From NCBI RefSeq assembly GCF_019649055.1, contig NW_026570355.1, positions 248,001 through 312,000 on the forward strand: DNA of 64,000 nt, given 5' to 3'. The notes beneath the pieces are model-generated. The model saw nothing but the letters and a program-made list of their open reading frames with translations. It was not told where the DNA came from and made no database searches. Positions 33,794-47,223 of the stretch are shown here, piece by piece; within the stretch, counting starts at the first letter, position 1, and each line of letters begins with the position of its first letter. The DNA is from Paramacrobiotus metropolitanus. Lineage: Eukaryota > Tardigrada > Eutardigrada > Parachela > Macrobiotidae. The translations under genes and the position numbers were made by a program.

Positions 33794-35218
33794 CGATGTT
33801 TTCGCTTTCTGTAAAAAAAAGCGGTTTATAGCAATTCCACGACAGCAATGCTGTGGCCTCGTGAGTCAGCGTATGGATGAGGAGACAGAAAAAAGATTCT
33901 TCAAGTGGCCATACGTTATCTACAGTTTCAAAGCAAAGCTACAACTGATTCTCTGGGAAATCTTTGATTTTTAGAAAGAATCTCGAAAACATCGATGTTT
34001 TCGCCTTCTGCAGAAAAACGTTGTTTATAGCAAATACACGACAGCAATGCTGTGGCCTCGTGAGTCAGCGTATGTATTACGATACAAAAATAGGTATCGT
34101 CAAGTGGCCTTACGATATCTACAGTTTCAAAGTAAAACTACAACTGACTCTCTGGGAAATCATTGATTTTTAGAAAAAATCTCGAAAACATCGATGTTTT
34201 CGCCTTCTGTAGAATGAGACAGTACAAAATAAATCCACGACAGCGATGCCGTGGCCTCGTCCGTCAGTGTGTATAAAAGGTGACAAAAAGCTGCTTCAAA
34301 AAATTTTAAAAAAGCGCGTTTAATTCCAACTACCCAGGTCTCACTCATCAACGAATCCATACCGACCATAACGGCCATACCTTAAAGCTTTTTTTTGGAG
34401 ATATCGTATTTTTTTCAAGTCAGCCTACGGCACCTACAGTTTTAAAGTTGAGTTCCAAACAATTCTCTGGAAAATGAACGAGTTTTAGGAAAAATCACGA
34501 AAACATCGATGTTTTCGCTTTCTGTAAAAAAAAGCGGTTTATAGCAATTCCACGACAGCAATGCTGTGGCCTCGTGAGTCAGCGTATGGATGAGGAGACA
34601 GAAAAAAGATTCTTCAAGTGGCCATACGTTATCTACAGTTTCAAAGCAAAGCTACAACTGATTCTCTGGGAAATCATTGATTTTTAGAAAGAATCTCGAA
34701 AACATAGATGTTTTCGCCTTCGGCAGAAAAACGTGGTTTATAGCAAATCCACGACAGCAATGCTGTGGCCTTGTGAGTCAGCGTATGTATTACGATACAA
34801 AAATAGGTATCATCAAGTGGCCTTACGTTATCTACAGTTTCAAAGTAAAACTACAACTGACTCTCTGGGAAATCATTGACTTTAGAAAACATCTCGAAAA
34901 CATCGATGTTTTCGCCTTCTGTAGAATGAGACAGTACAAAATAAATCCACGACAGCGATGCCGTGGCCTCGTCCGTCAGTGTGTATAAAAGGTGACAAAA
35001 AGCTGCTTCAAAAAATTTTAAAAAAGCGCGTTTAATTCCAACTACCCAGGTCTCACTCATCAACGAATCCATACCGACCATAACGGCCATACCTTAAAGC
35101 TTTTTTTTGGAGATATCGTATTTTTTTCAAGTCAGCCTACGGCACCTACAGTTTTAAAGTTGAGTTCCAAACAATTCTCTGGAAAATGAACGAGTTTTAG
35201 GAAAAATCACGAAAACAT
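33794..35218 (+). repeat. 1.42 kb HOR, copy 2 (S S L S S L)
   Basis: Anchors 33794, 33993, 34192, 34507, 34706, 34904, end 35219. Same order and markers as 32374-33793; 5 bp longer, mostly from A-run differences. Confidence 0.88.
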
Positions 35219-37039
35219 CGATGTTTTCGCTTTCTGTAAAAAAAAGCGGTTTATAGCAATTCCACGACAGCAATGCTGTGGCCTCGTGAGTCAGCGTATG
35301 GATGAGGAGACAGAAAAAAGATTCTTCAAGTGGCCATACGTTATCTACAGTTTCAAAGCAAAGCTACAACTGATTCTCTGGGAAATCATTGATTTTTAGA
35401 AAGAATCTCGAAAACATCGATGTTTTCGCCTTCTGCAGAAACAAGTGGTTTATAGCAAATCCACGACAGCAATGCTGCGGCCTCGTGAGTCAGCGTACGT
35501 GTTACGATACAAAAATAGGTATCGTCAAGTGGCCTTACGTTATCTACAGTTTCAAAGTAAAGCTACAACTGATTCTCTGGGAAATCATTGATTTTTAGAA
35601 AGAATCTCGAAAACATAGATGTTTTCGCCTTCGGCAGAAAAACGTGGTTTATAGCAAATCCACGACAGCAATGCTGTGGCCTCGTGAGTCAGCGTATGTA
35701 TTACGATACAAAAATAGGTATCGTCAAGTGGCCTTACGTTATCTACAGTTTCAAAGTAAAACTACAACTGACTCTCTGGGAAATCATTGACTTTAGAAAA
35801 AATCTCGAAAACATCGATGTTTTCGCCTTCTGTAGAATGAGACAGTACAAAATAAATCCACGACAGCGATGCCGTGGCCTAGTCCGTCAGTGTATATAAA
35901 AGGTGACAAAAGCTGCTTCAAACAATTTTAAAAAAGCGCGTTTAATTCCAACTACCCAGGTCTCACTCATCAACGAATCCATACCGACCATAACGGCCAT
36001 ACCTTAAAGCTTTTTTTTGGAGATATCGTATTTTTTTCAAGTCAGCCTACGGCATCTACAGTTTTAAAGTTAAGTTCCAAACAATTCTCTGGGAAATAAA
36101 CGGGTTTTAGGAAAAATCACGAAAACAACGATGTTTTCGCTTTCTGTAAAAAAAAGCGGTTTATAGCAATTCCACGACAGCAATGCTGTGGCCTCGTGAG
36201 TCAGCGTATGGATGAGGAGACAGAAAAAAGATTCTTCAAGTGGCCATACAATATCTACAGTTTCAAAGCAAAGCTACAACTGATTCTCTGGGAAATCATT
36301 GATTTTTAGAAAGAATCTCGAAAACATCGATGTTTTCGCCTTCTGCAGAAACAAGTGGTTTATAGCAAATCCACGACAGCAATGCTGCGGCCTCGTGAGT
36401 CAGCGTACGTGTTACGATACAAAAATAGGTATCGTCAAGTGGCCTTACGTTATCTACAGTTTCAAAGTAAAGCTACAACTGATTCTCTGGGAAATCATTG
36501 ATTTTTAGAAAGAATCTCGAAAACATAGATGTTTTCGCCTTCGGCAGAAAAACGTGGTTTATAGCAAATCCACGACAGCAATGCTGTGGCCTCGTGAGTC
36601 AGCGTATGTATTACGATACAAAAATAGGTATCGTCAAGTGGCCTTACGTTATCTACAGTTTCAAAGTAAAACTACAACTGACTCTCTGGGAAATCATTGA
36701 CTTTAGAAAAAATCTCGAAAACATCGATGTTTTCGCCTTCTGTAGAATGAGACAGTACAAAATAAATCCACGACAGCGATGCCGTGGCCTAGTCCGTCAG
36801 TGTATATAAAAGGTGACAAAAAGCTGCTTCAAACAATTTTAAAAAAGCGCGTTTAATTCCAACTACCCAGGTCTCACTCATCAACGAATCCATACCGACC
36901 ATAACGGCCATACCTTAAAGCTTTTTTTTGGAGATATCGTATTTTTTTCAAGTCAGCCTACGGCATCTACAGTTTTAAAGTTAAGTTCCAAACAATTCTC
37001 TGGGAAATAAACGGGTTTTAGGAAAAATCACGAAAACAT
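35219..37039 (+). repeat. 0.91 kb HOR in two copies (S S S L)
   Basis: Copy 1 anchors 35219, 35418, 35617, 35815, end 36129. Copy 2 anchors 36129, 36328, 36527, 36725, end 37040. Markers: AATGCTGCGGCCTCGTG, ACGTGTTACGATAC, CCTTCGGCAGAAAAACG, and CCTAGTCCGTCAG in the L. Copy 1 ends in AACAACGATG and copy 2 in AACATCGATG, so one change hit the palindrome after duplication. Confidence 0.88.
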
Positions 37040-40000
37040 CGATGTTTTCGCTTTCTGTAAAAAAAAGCGGTTTATAGCAATTCCACGACAGCAATGCTGT
37101 GGCCTCGTGAGTCAGCGTATGGATGAGGAGACAGAAAAAAGATTCTTCAAGTGGCCATACGTTATCTACAGTTTCAAAGCAAAGCTACAACTGACTCTCT
37201 GGGAAATCATTGATTTTTGGAAAGAATCTCGAAAACATCGATGTTTTCGCCTTCTGCAGAAACAAGTGGTTTATAGCAAATCTACGACAGCAATGCTGTG
37301 GCCTCGTGAGTCAGCGTATGGATGAGGAGACAGAAAAAAGATTCTTCAAGTGGCCATACGTTATCTACAGTTTCAAAGCAAAGCTACAACTGACTCTCTG
37401 GGAAATCATTGATTTTTGGAAAGAATCTCGAAAACATCGATGTTTTCGCCTTCTGCAGAAACAAGTGGTTTATAGCAAATCTACGACAGCAATGCTGTGG
37501 CCTCGTGAGTCAGCGTACGTATTACGATACAAAAATAGGTATCGTCAAGTGGCCTTACGTTATCTACAGTTTCAAAGTAAAGCTACAACTGATTCTCTGG
37601 GAAATCATTGATTTTTAGAAAGTATCTCGAAAACATAGATGTTTTCGCCTTCTGCAGAAAAAAGTGGTTTATAGCAAATGCACGACAGCAATGCTGTGGC
37701 CTCGTGAGTCAGCGTATGTATTACGATACAAAAATAGGTATCGTCAAGTGGCCTTACGTTATCTACAGTTTCAAAGTAAAGCTACAACTGATTCTCTGGG
37801 AAATCATTGATTTTTAGAAAGAATCTCGAAAACATAGATGTTTTCGCCTTCGGCAGAAAAACGTGGTTTATAGCAAATCCACGACAGCAATGCTGTGGCC
37901 TCGTGAGTCAGCGTATGTATTACGATACAAAAATAGGTATCGTCAAGTGGCCTTACGTTATCTACAGTTTCAAAGTAAAACTACAACTGACTCTCTGGGA
38001 AATCATTGACTTTAGAAAAAATCTCGAAAACATCGATGTTTTCGCCTTCTGTAGAATGAGACAGTACAAAATAAATCCACGACAGCGATGCCGTGGCCTA
38101 GTCCGTCAGTGTATATAAAAGGTGACAAAAAGCTGCTTCAAACAATTTTAAAAAGCGCGTTTAATTCCAACTACCCAGGTCTTACTCATCAACGAATCCA
38201 TACCGACCATAACGGCCATACCTTAAAGCTTTTTTTTGGAGATATCGTATTTTTTTCAAGTCAGCCTACGGCATCTACAGTTTTAAAGTTAAGTTCCAAA
38301 CAATTCTCTGGGAAATAAACGGGTTTTAGGAAAAATCACGAAAACATCGATGTTTTCGCTTTCTGTAAAAAAAAGCGGTTTATAGCAATTCCACGACAGC
38401 AATGCTGTGGCCTCGTGAGTCAGCGTATGGATGAGGAGACAGAAAAAAGATTCTTCAAGTGGCCATACGTTATCTACAGTTTCAAAGCAAAGCTACAACT
38501 GACTCTCTGGGAAATCATTGATTTTTGGAAAGAATCTCGAAAACATCGATGTTTTCGCCTTCTGCAGAAACAAGTGGTTTATAGCAAATCTACGACAGCA
38601 ATGCTGTGGCCTCGTGAGTCAGCGTATGGATGAGGAGACAGAAAAAAGATTCTTCAAGTGGCCATACGTTATCTACAGTTTCAAAGCAAAGCTACAACTG
38701 ACTCTCTGGGAAATCATTGATTTTTGGAAAGAATCTCGAAAACATCGATGTTTTCGCCTTCTGCAGAAACAAGTGGTTTATAGCAAATCTACGACAGCAA
38801 TGCTGTGGCCTCGTGAGTCAGCGTACGTATTACGATACAAAATAGGTATCGTCAAGTGGCCTTACGTTATCTACAGTTTCAAAGTAAAGCTACAACTGAT
38901 TCTCTGGGAAATCATTGATTTTTAGAAAGAATCTCGAAAACATAGATGTTTTCACCTTCTGCAGAAAAAAGTGGTTTATAGCAAATGCACGACAGCAATG
39001 CTGTGGCCTCGTGAGTCAGCGTATGTATTACGATACAAAAATAGGTATCGTCAAGTGGCCTGACGTTATCTACAGTTTCAAAGTAAAACTACAACTGACT
39101 CTCTGGGAAATCATTGACTTTAGAAAAAATCTCGAAAACATCGATGTTTTCGCCTTCTGTAGAATGAGACAGTACAAAATAAATCCACGACAGCGATGCC
39201 GTGGCCTAGTCCGTCAGTGTATATAAAAGGTGACAAAAAGCTGCTTTAAACAATTTTAAAAAAGCGCGTTTAATTCCAACTACCCAGGTCTCACTCATCA
39301 ACGAATCCATACCGACCATAACGGCCATACCTTAAAGCTTTTTTTTGGAGATATCGTATTTTTTCAAGTCAGCCTACGGCATCTACAGTTTTAAAGTTAA
39401 GTTCCAAACAATTCTCTGGGAAATAAACGGGTTTTAGGAAAAATCACGAAAACATCGATGTTTTCGCTTTCTGTAAAAAAAAGCGGTTTATAGCAATTCC
39501 ACGACAGCAATGCTGTGGCCTCGTGAGTCAGCGTATGGATGAGGAGACAGAAAAAAGATTCTTCAAGTGGCCATACGTTATCTACAGTTTCAAAGCAAAG
39601 CTACAACTGACTCTCTGGGAAATCATTGATTTTTGGAAAGAATCTCGAAAACATCGATGTTTTCGCCTTCTGCAGAAACAAGTGGTTTATAGCAAATCTA
39701 CGACAGCAATGCTGTGGCCTCGTGAGTCAGCGTATGGATGAGGAGACAGAAAAAGATTCTTCAAGTGGCCATACGTTATCTACAGTTTCAAAGCAAAGCT
39801 ACAACTGACTCTCTGGGAAATCATTGATTTTTGGAAAGAATCTCGAAAACATCGATGTTTTCGCCTTCTGCAGAAACAAGTGGTTTATAGCAAATCTACG
39901 ACAGCAATGCTGTGGCCTCGTGAGTCAGCGTACGTATTACGATACAAAAATAGGTATCGTCAAGTGGCCTTACGTTATCTACAGTTTCAAAGTAAAGCTA

Positions 40001-42185
40001 CAACTGATTCTCTGGGAAATCATTGATTTTTAGAAAGAATCTCGAAAACATAGATGTTTTCGCCTTCTGCAGAAAAAAGTGGTTTATAGCAAATGCACGA
40101 CAGCAATGCTGTGGCCTCGTGAGTCAGCGTATGTATTACGATACAAAAATAGGTATCGTCAAGTGGCCTTACGTTATCTACAGTTTCAAAGTAAAACTAC
40201 AACTGACTCTCTGGGAAATCATTGACTTTAGAAAAAATCTCGAAAACATCGATGTTTTCGCCTTCTGTAGAATGAGACAGTACAAAATAAATCCACGACA
40301 GCGATGCCGTGGCCTAGTCCGTCAGTGTATATAAAAGGTGACAAAAGCTGCTTCAAACAATTTTAAAAAAGCGCGTTTAATTCCAACTACCCAGGTCTCA
40401 CTCATCAACGAATCCATACCGACCATAACGGCCATACCTTAAAGCTTTTTTTTGGAGATATCGTATTTTTTCAAGTCAGCCTACGGCATCTACAGTTTTA
40501 AAGTTAAGTTCCAAACAATTCTCTGGGAAATAAACGGGTTTTAGGAAAAATCACGAAAACATCGATGTTTTCGCTTTCTGTAAAAAAAAGCGGTTTATAG
40601 CAATTCCACGACAGCAATGCTGTGGCCTCGTGAGTCAGCGTATGGATGAGGAGACAGAAAAAAGATTCTTCAAGTGGCCATACGTTATCTACAGTTTCAA
40701 AGCAAAGCTACAACTGACTCTCTGGGAAATCATTGATTTTTGGAAAGAATCTCGAAAACATCGATGTTTTCGCCTTCTGCAGAAACAAGTGGTTTATAGC
40801 AAATCTACGACAGCAATGCTGTGGCCTCGTGAGTCAGCGTATGTATTACGATACAAAAATAGGTATCGTCAAGTGGCCTTACGTTATCTACAGTTTCAAA
40901 GTAAAGCTACAACTGACTCTCTGGGAAATCATTGACTTTAGAAAAAATCTCGAAAACATCGATGTTTTCGCCTTCTGTAGAATGAGACAGTACTAAATAA
41001 ATCCACGACAGCGATGCCGTGGCCTCGTCCGTCAGTGTATAAAAAAGGTGACAAAAAGCTGCTTCAAACAATTTTAAAAAAGCGCGTTTAATTCCAACTA
41101 CCCAGGTCTCACTCATCAACGAATCCACACCGACCATAACGGCCATACCTTAAAGCTTTTTTCTGGAGATATCGTATTTTTTTCAAGTCTCCCTACGGCA
41201 TCTACAGTTTTAAAGTTAAGTTCCAAACAATTCTCTGGGAAATAAACGGGTTTTAGGAAAAATCACGAAAACATCGATGTTTTCGCTTTCTGTAAAAAAA
41301 AGCGGTTTATAGCAATTCCACGACAGCAATGCTGTGGCCTCGTGAGTCAGCGTATGGATGAGGAGACAGAAAAAAGGTTCTTCAAGTGGCCATACGTTAT
41401 CTACAGTTTCAAAGCAAAGCTACAACTAATTCTCTGGGAAATCATTGATTTTTGGAAAGAATCTCGAAAACATCGATGTTTTCGCCTTCTGCAGAAACAA
41501 GTGGTTTATAGCAAATCCACGACAGCAATGCTGTGGTCTCGTGAGTCAGCGTACGTATTACGATACAAAAATAGGTATCGTCAAGTGGCCTTACGTTATC
41601 TACAGTTTCAAAGTAAAGCTACAACTGATTCTCTGGGAAATCATTGATTTTTAGAAAGAATCTCGAAAACATAGATGTTTTCGCCTTCTGCAGAAAAAAG
41701 TGGTTTATAGCAAATGCACGACAGCAATGCTGTGGCCTCGTGAGTCAGCGTATGTATTACGATACAAAAATAGGTATCGTCAAGTGGCCTGACGTTATCT
41801 ACAGTTTCAAAGTAAAGCTACAACTGACTCTCTGGGAAATCATTGACTTTAGAAAAAATCTCGAAAACATCGATGTTTTCGCCTTCTGTAGAATGAGACA
41901 GTACTAAATAAATCCACGACAGCGATGCCGTGGCCTCGTGAGTCAGCGTATATAAAAGGAGACAAAAAGCTGCTTCAAACAATTTTAAAAAAGCGCGTTT
42001 AATTCCAACTACCTTGGTCTCACTCATCAACGAATCCATACCGACCATAACGGCCATACCTTAAAACTTTTTTTTGGAGATATCGTATTTTTTTCACGTC
42101 AGCCTACGGCATCTACAGTTTAAAAGTAAAGATCCTAACAATTCGCTGGGAAATAATCGATTTTTAGAATGAATCACGAAAACAA
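37040..42185 (+). repeat. S-rich block with variable S run length
   Basis: Five related units that differ mainly in S number: S S S S S L (37040-38347), S S S S L (38348-39455), S S S S L (39456-40562), S S L (40563-41274), S S S L (41275-42185). Anchors: 37040, 37239, 37438, 37637, 37836, 38034, 38348, 38547, 38746, 38944, 39142, 39456, 39655, 39853, 40052, 40250, 40563, 40762, 40960, 41275, 41474, 41673, 41871, end 42186. GATTTTTGGAAAGAATC instead of GATTTTTAG is private to 37.2-41.5 kb, and AAACGGGTTTTAGG is typical of its L units. Length changes by whole monomers point to slippage or unequal exchange. Confidence 0.88.
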
Positions 42186-44237
42186 CGATGTTTTCGCCTT
42201 CTGTGAGAAAAAGCGGTTTATAGCAATTCCACGACAGCAATGCTGTGGCCTCGTGAGTCAGCGTATTTAACAGGAGACAAAGAGCTGCTTCAAACAATTT
42301 TAAAAAAGCGCGTTTAATTCGAACTACCCCGGTCTCACTCATCAACGAATCCATACCGACCATAGCGGCCTTACCTGAAAACTTTTTTTTGAGATATCGT
42401 ATTTTTTTCGAATCAGCCTACGGCATCTACAGTTTTAAAGTAAAGTTTCAAACAATTCTCTGGCAAATAAACGAGTTTTAGGAAAAATCACGAAAACATC
42501 GATGTTTTCGCTTTCTGTAAAAAAAAAGCGGTTTATAGCAAATCCACGGCAGCAATGCTGTGGCCTCGTGAGTCAGCGTATGTATGAGGAGACAGAAATA
42601 GGATTCTTTAAGTGGCCACACGTTATCTACAGTTTCAAAGCGAAGCTACAACTGACTCTCTGGGAAATCATTGATTTTTAGAAAAAATCTCGAAAACATC
42701 GATGTTTTCGCCTTGTGTAGAAAAAAGTTGTTTATAGCAAATCGTTGACAGCAATGCTGTGGCCTCGTGATTCAGCGTATGTATTACGATACAAAAATAG
42801 GTATCTTCAAGTGGCCTTACGTTATTTACAGTTTCAAAGTGAAGCTACAACTGATTCTCCGGGAAATCTTCGATATTTAGAAAAAATCTCGAAAACATCG
42901 ATGTTATCGCCTTGTGTTGAAAAAAGTGGTTTATAGCAAATCCTTGACAGCAATGCCGTGGCCTCTTGCGTCAGCGTATTTAACAGGAGGCAAAAAGCTG
43001 CTTCAAACAATTTTGAAAAAGCGCTTTGAATCCCCAATACCACGGTCTCTTTCATCAACGAATCCATACCGACCATAACGGCCATACCTTAAAACTTTTT
43101 TTTGGAGATATCGTATTTTTTTCAAGTCAGCCTACGGCATCTACAGTTTTAAAGATAAGTTCCAAACAATTCTCTGGGAAATAAACGAGTTTAAGGAAAA
43201 ATCACGAAACATCGATGTTTTCGCTTTCTGTGAAAAAAAAGCGGTTTATAGCAATTCCACGACAGCAATGCTGTGGCCTCGTGAGTCAGCGTATGGATGA
43301 GGAGACAGAAAAAAGATTTTTCAAGTGGCCATACGTTATCTACAGTTTCAAAGCAAAGCTACAACTGATTCTCTGGAAAATCATTAATTTTTAGAAAAAA
43401 TCTCGAAAACATCGATGTTTCCACCTTCTGCAGAAAAATGTGGTTTATAGCAAATCCACGACAGCAATGCTGTGGCCTCGTGAGTCAGCGTATGTATTAC
43501 GATACAAAAATAGGTATCGTCAAGTGGCCTTACGTTATCTACAGTTTCAAAGTAAAGCTACAACTGACTCTCTGGGAAATCATTGATTTTTAGAAAAAAT
43601 CTCGAAAACATCGATGTTTTCGCCTTCTGTAGAATGAGACAGTACAAAATAAATCCACGACAGCAATGCCGTGGCCTCGTCCGTCAGTGTATATAAAAGG
43701 AGACAAAAAGCTGCTTCAAACAATTTTAAAAAAGCGCGTTTAATTCCAACTACCCCGGTCTCACTCATCAACGAATCCATACCGACCATAACGGCCATAC
43801 CTTAAAACTTTTTTTTGGAGATATCGTATTTTTTTCACGTCAGCCTACGGCATCTACAGTTTAAAAGTAAAGATCCTAACAATTCGCTGGGAAATAATCG
43901 ATTTTAGAAAAATCACGAAAACAACGAGGTTTTCGCCTTCTGTGAGAAAAAGCGGTTTATAGCAATTCCACGACAGCAATGCTGTGGCCTCGTGAGTCAG
44001 CGTTTTTAACAGGAGACAAAAAGCTGCTTCAAACAATTTTAAAAAAGCGCCTTTAATTCCAACTACCCCGGTCTCACTCATCAACAAACCATACCGACCA
44101 TAACGGCCTTACCTGATAACTTTTTTTGGAGATATCGTATTTTTTTCAAGTCAGCCTACGGCATCTACAGTTTTAAAGTAAAGTTCCAAACAATTCTCTA
44201 GGAAATAAACGAGTTTTAGGAAAAATCGCCAAAACAT
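42186..44237 (+). repeat. Transition block where L units become adjacent
   Basis: Order L S S L S S L L; anchors 42186, 42500, 42700, 42899, 43213, 43413, 43612, 43925, end 44238. Together with the preceding L (41871-42185) it holds the first L-L neighbours of the window. It also introduces the right-hand L 3' end (CACGTCAGCC, AAGATCCTAACAATTCGCTGG, AACAACGATG, then CTGTGAGAAAAAGCGG). Confidence 0.87.
42700..42898 (+). repeat. Chimeric S monomer with an L-like 5' end
   Basis: The first ~60 bp (CCTTGTGTAGAAAAAAG, CAAATCGTTGACAGCAATG) match the L at 44949-45262. After CCTCGTGATTCAGCG it becomes an S-alpha with the ACGATAC/GTATCGT dyad and no L-specific segment. This suggests exchange between an L and an S unit in the shared stretch around 42745-42780. 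Confidence 0.72.
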
Positions 44238-46400
44238 CGATGTTTTCGCCTTCTGTAAAAAAAAGCGGTTTATAGCAAATCCTCGACAGCAATGCTGTGG
44301 CCTCGTAAGTTAGCGTATGTATGAGGAGACAAAAATAGATTTCTTCAAGTGGCCTTACGTTATATACAGTTTCAAAGTAAAGCTACAACTGGTTCTCCGA
44401 AAATCATTGACTTTTAGAAAAAATCTCGAAAACATCGATGTTTTCGCATTCTGTAGAAAGAGACAGTACAAAATAAATCCACGACAGCGATGCAGTGGCC
44501 TCGTCCGTCAGCGTATATAAAAGGAGACAAAGAGCTGCTTCAAACAATTTTAAAAAAGCGCGTTTAATTCCAACTACCCCGGTCTCACTCATCAACGAAT
44601 CCATACCGACCATAGCGGCCTTACCTGAAAACTTTTTTTTGAGATATCGTGTTTTTTTCAAGTCAGCCTACGGCATCTACAGTTTCAAAGTAAAGTTTCA
44701 AACAATTCTCTGGGAAATAAACGAGTTTCAGGAAAAATCACGAAAACATCGATGTTTTCGCTTTCTGTAAAAAAAAGCGGTTTATAGCAAATCCACGGCA
44801 GCAATGCTGTGGCCTCGTGAGTCAGCGTATGTTTGAGGAGACAGAAATAGGATTCTTTAAGTGGCCACACGTTATCTACAGTTTTAAAGCGAAGCTACAA
44901 CTGACTCTCTGGGAAATCATTGATTTTTAGAAAAAATCTCGAAAACATCGATGTTTTCGCCTTGTGTAGAAAAAAGCTGTTTATAGCAAATCGTTGACAG
45001 CAATGCCGTGGCCTCGTGCGTCAGCGTATTTAACAGGAGAGAAAAAGCTGCTTCAAACAATTTTAAAAAAGCGCGTTTAATTCCAACTACCCCGGTCTCA
45101 CTCATCAACGAATCCATACCGACCATAGCGGCCTTACCTGAAAACTTTTTTTTGAGATATCGTGTTTTTTTCAAGTCAGCCTACGGCATCTACAGTTTCA
45201 AAGTAAAGTTTCAAACAATTCTCTGGGAAATAAACGAGTTTTAGGAAAAATCACGAAAACATCGATGTTTTCGCTTTCTGTAAAAAAAAGCGGTTTATAG
45301 CAATTCCACGACAGCAATGCTGTGGCCTCGTGAGTCAGCGTATTTAACAGGAGACAAAAAGCTGCTTCAAACAATTTTAAAAAAGCGCCTTTAATTCCAA
45401 CTACCCCGGTCTCACTCATCAACAAACCATACCGACCATAACGGCCTTACCTGAAAACGTTTTTGGAGATATCGTATTTTTTTCAAGTCAGCCTACGGCA
45501 TCTACAGTTTTAAAGTAAAGTTCCAAACAATTCTCTGGGAAATAAACGAGTTTTAGGAAAAATCGCCAAAACATCCATGTTTTCGCCTTCTGTAAAAAAA
45601 AGCGGTTTATAGCAAATCCTCGACAGCAATGCTGTGGCCTCGTAAGTTAGCGTATGTATGAGGAGACAAAAATAGATTTCTTCAAGTGGCCTTACGTTAT
45701 CTACAGTTTCAAAGTAAAGCTACAACTGGTTCTCCGAAAACCATTGACTTTTAGAAAAAATCTCGAAAACATCGATGTTTTCGCCTTCTGTAGAAAGAGA
45801 CAGTACAAAATAAATCCACGACAGCGATGCAGTGGCCTCGTCCGTCAGCGTATATAAAAGGAGGCAAAAAGCTGCTTCAAACAATTTTAAAAAAGCGCGT
45901 TTAATTCCAACTACCCCGGTCTCACTCATCAACGAATCCATACCGACCATAACGGCCTTACCTGAAAACTTTTTTTTGAGATATCGTATTTTTTTTCAAG
46001 TCAGCCTACGGTATCTACAGTTTCAAAGTTAAGATCTAAACAATTCTCTGGGAAATAATTGAGTTTTAGGAACAATTACGAAAACATCGATGTTTTCGCT
46101 TTCTGTAAAAAAAAAGCGGTTTATAGCAAATCCTCGACAGCAATGCTGTGGCCTCGTGAGTCAGCGTATTTAACAGGAGACAAAAGCTGCTTCAAACAAT
46201 TTTAAAAAAGCGCCTTTAATTCCAACTACACCGGTCTCACTCATCAACAAACCATACCGACCATAACGGCCTTACCTGAAAACGTTTTTTGGAGATATCG
46301 TATTTTTTTTCAAGTCAGCCTACGGCATCTACAGTTTTAAAGTAAAGTTCCAAACAATTCTCTGGGAAATAAACGAGTTTTAGGAAAAATCGCAAAACAT
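44238..46400 (+). repeat. 2.16 kb HOR, copy 1 (S L S L L S L L)
   Basis: Anchors 44238, 44436, 44750, 44949, 45263, 45575, 45773, 46088, end 46401. The same eight-unit order occurs at 47224-49376. Markers: CCTCGTAAGTTAGCG in the first S, AACTGGTTCTCCGAAAA, CACGGCAGCAATGC, L units ending AAAATCGCCAAAAC. The L at 45773-46087 has a private 3' end (AAGATCTAAACAATTC, AATTGAGTTTTAGGAACAATTACG). Confidence 0.85.
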
Positions 46401-47223
46401 CCATGTTTTCGCATTCTGTAAAAAAAGCGGTTTATAGCAAATCCTCGACAGCAATGCTGTGGCCTCGTAAGTTAGCGTATGTATGAGGAGACAAAATAGA
46501 TTTCTTCAAGTGGCCTTACGTTATCTACAGTTTCAAAGTAAAGCTACAACTGGTTCTCCGAAAACCATTGACTTTTAGAAAAAATCTCGAAAACATCGAT
46601 GTTTTCGCCTTCTGTAGAAAGAGACAGTACAAAATAAATCCACGACAGCGATGCAGTGGCCTCGTCCGTCAGCGTATATAAAAGGAGGCAAAGAGCTGCT
46701 TCAAACAATTTTAAAAAAGCGCGTTTAATTCCAACTACCCCGGTCTCACTCATCAACGAATCCATACCGACCATAACGGCCTTACCTTAAAACTTTTTTT
46801 TGGAGATATCGTATTTTTTTCAAGTCAGCCTACGGCATCTACAGTTTTAAAGTTAAGTTCCAAACAATTCTCTGGGAAATAAACGAGTTTTAGGAAAAAT
46901 CACGAAAACATCGATGTTTTCGCTTTCTGTAAAAAAAAGCGGTTTATAGCAATTCCACGACAGCAATGCTGTGGCCTCGTGAGTCAGCGTATTTAACAGG
47001 AGACAAAAAGCTGCTTCAAACAATTTTAAAAAAGCGCCTTTAATTCCAACTACCCCGGTCTCACTCATCAACAAACCATACCGACCATAACGGCCTTACC
47101 TGAAAACGTTTTTTGGAGATATCGTATTTTTTCAAGTCAGCCTACGGCATCTACAGTTTTAAAGTAAAGTTCCAAACAATTCTCTGGGAAATAAACGAGT
47201 TTTAGGAAAAATCGCCAAAACAT
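46401..47223 (+). repeat. 0.82 kb unit between the 2.16 kb copies (S L L)
   Basis: Anchors 46401, 46597, 46912, end 47224. It repeats the S L L tail of the neighbouring HOR copies (45575-46400 and 48551-49376), so locally the array reads S L L three or more times with S L inserted. Confidence 0.86.

Noticed and set aside
37210-37611. Open reading frames of about 60-135 codons on both strands, including one of 133 codons here
   Set aside because: They recur with the monomers in several frames and on both strands, and end at the TTTTAG found at most monomer ends. S (199 bp) shifts frame each unit. The 133-135 codon frames exist only because GATTTTTGG replaces GATTTTTAG locally. No codon bias, domain or start context supports a gene.
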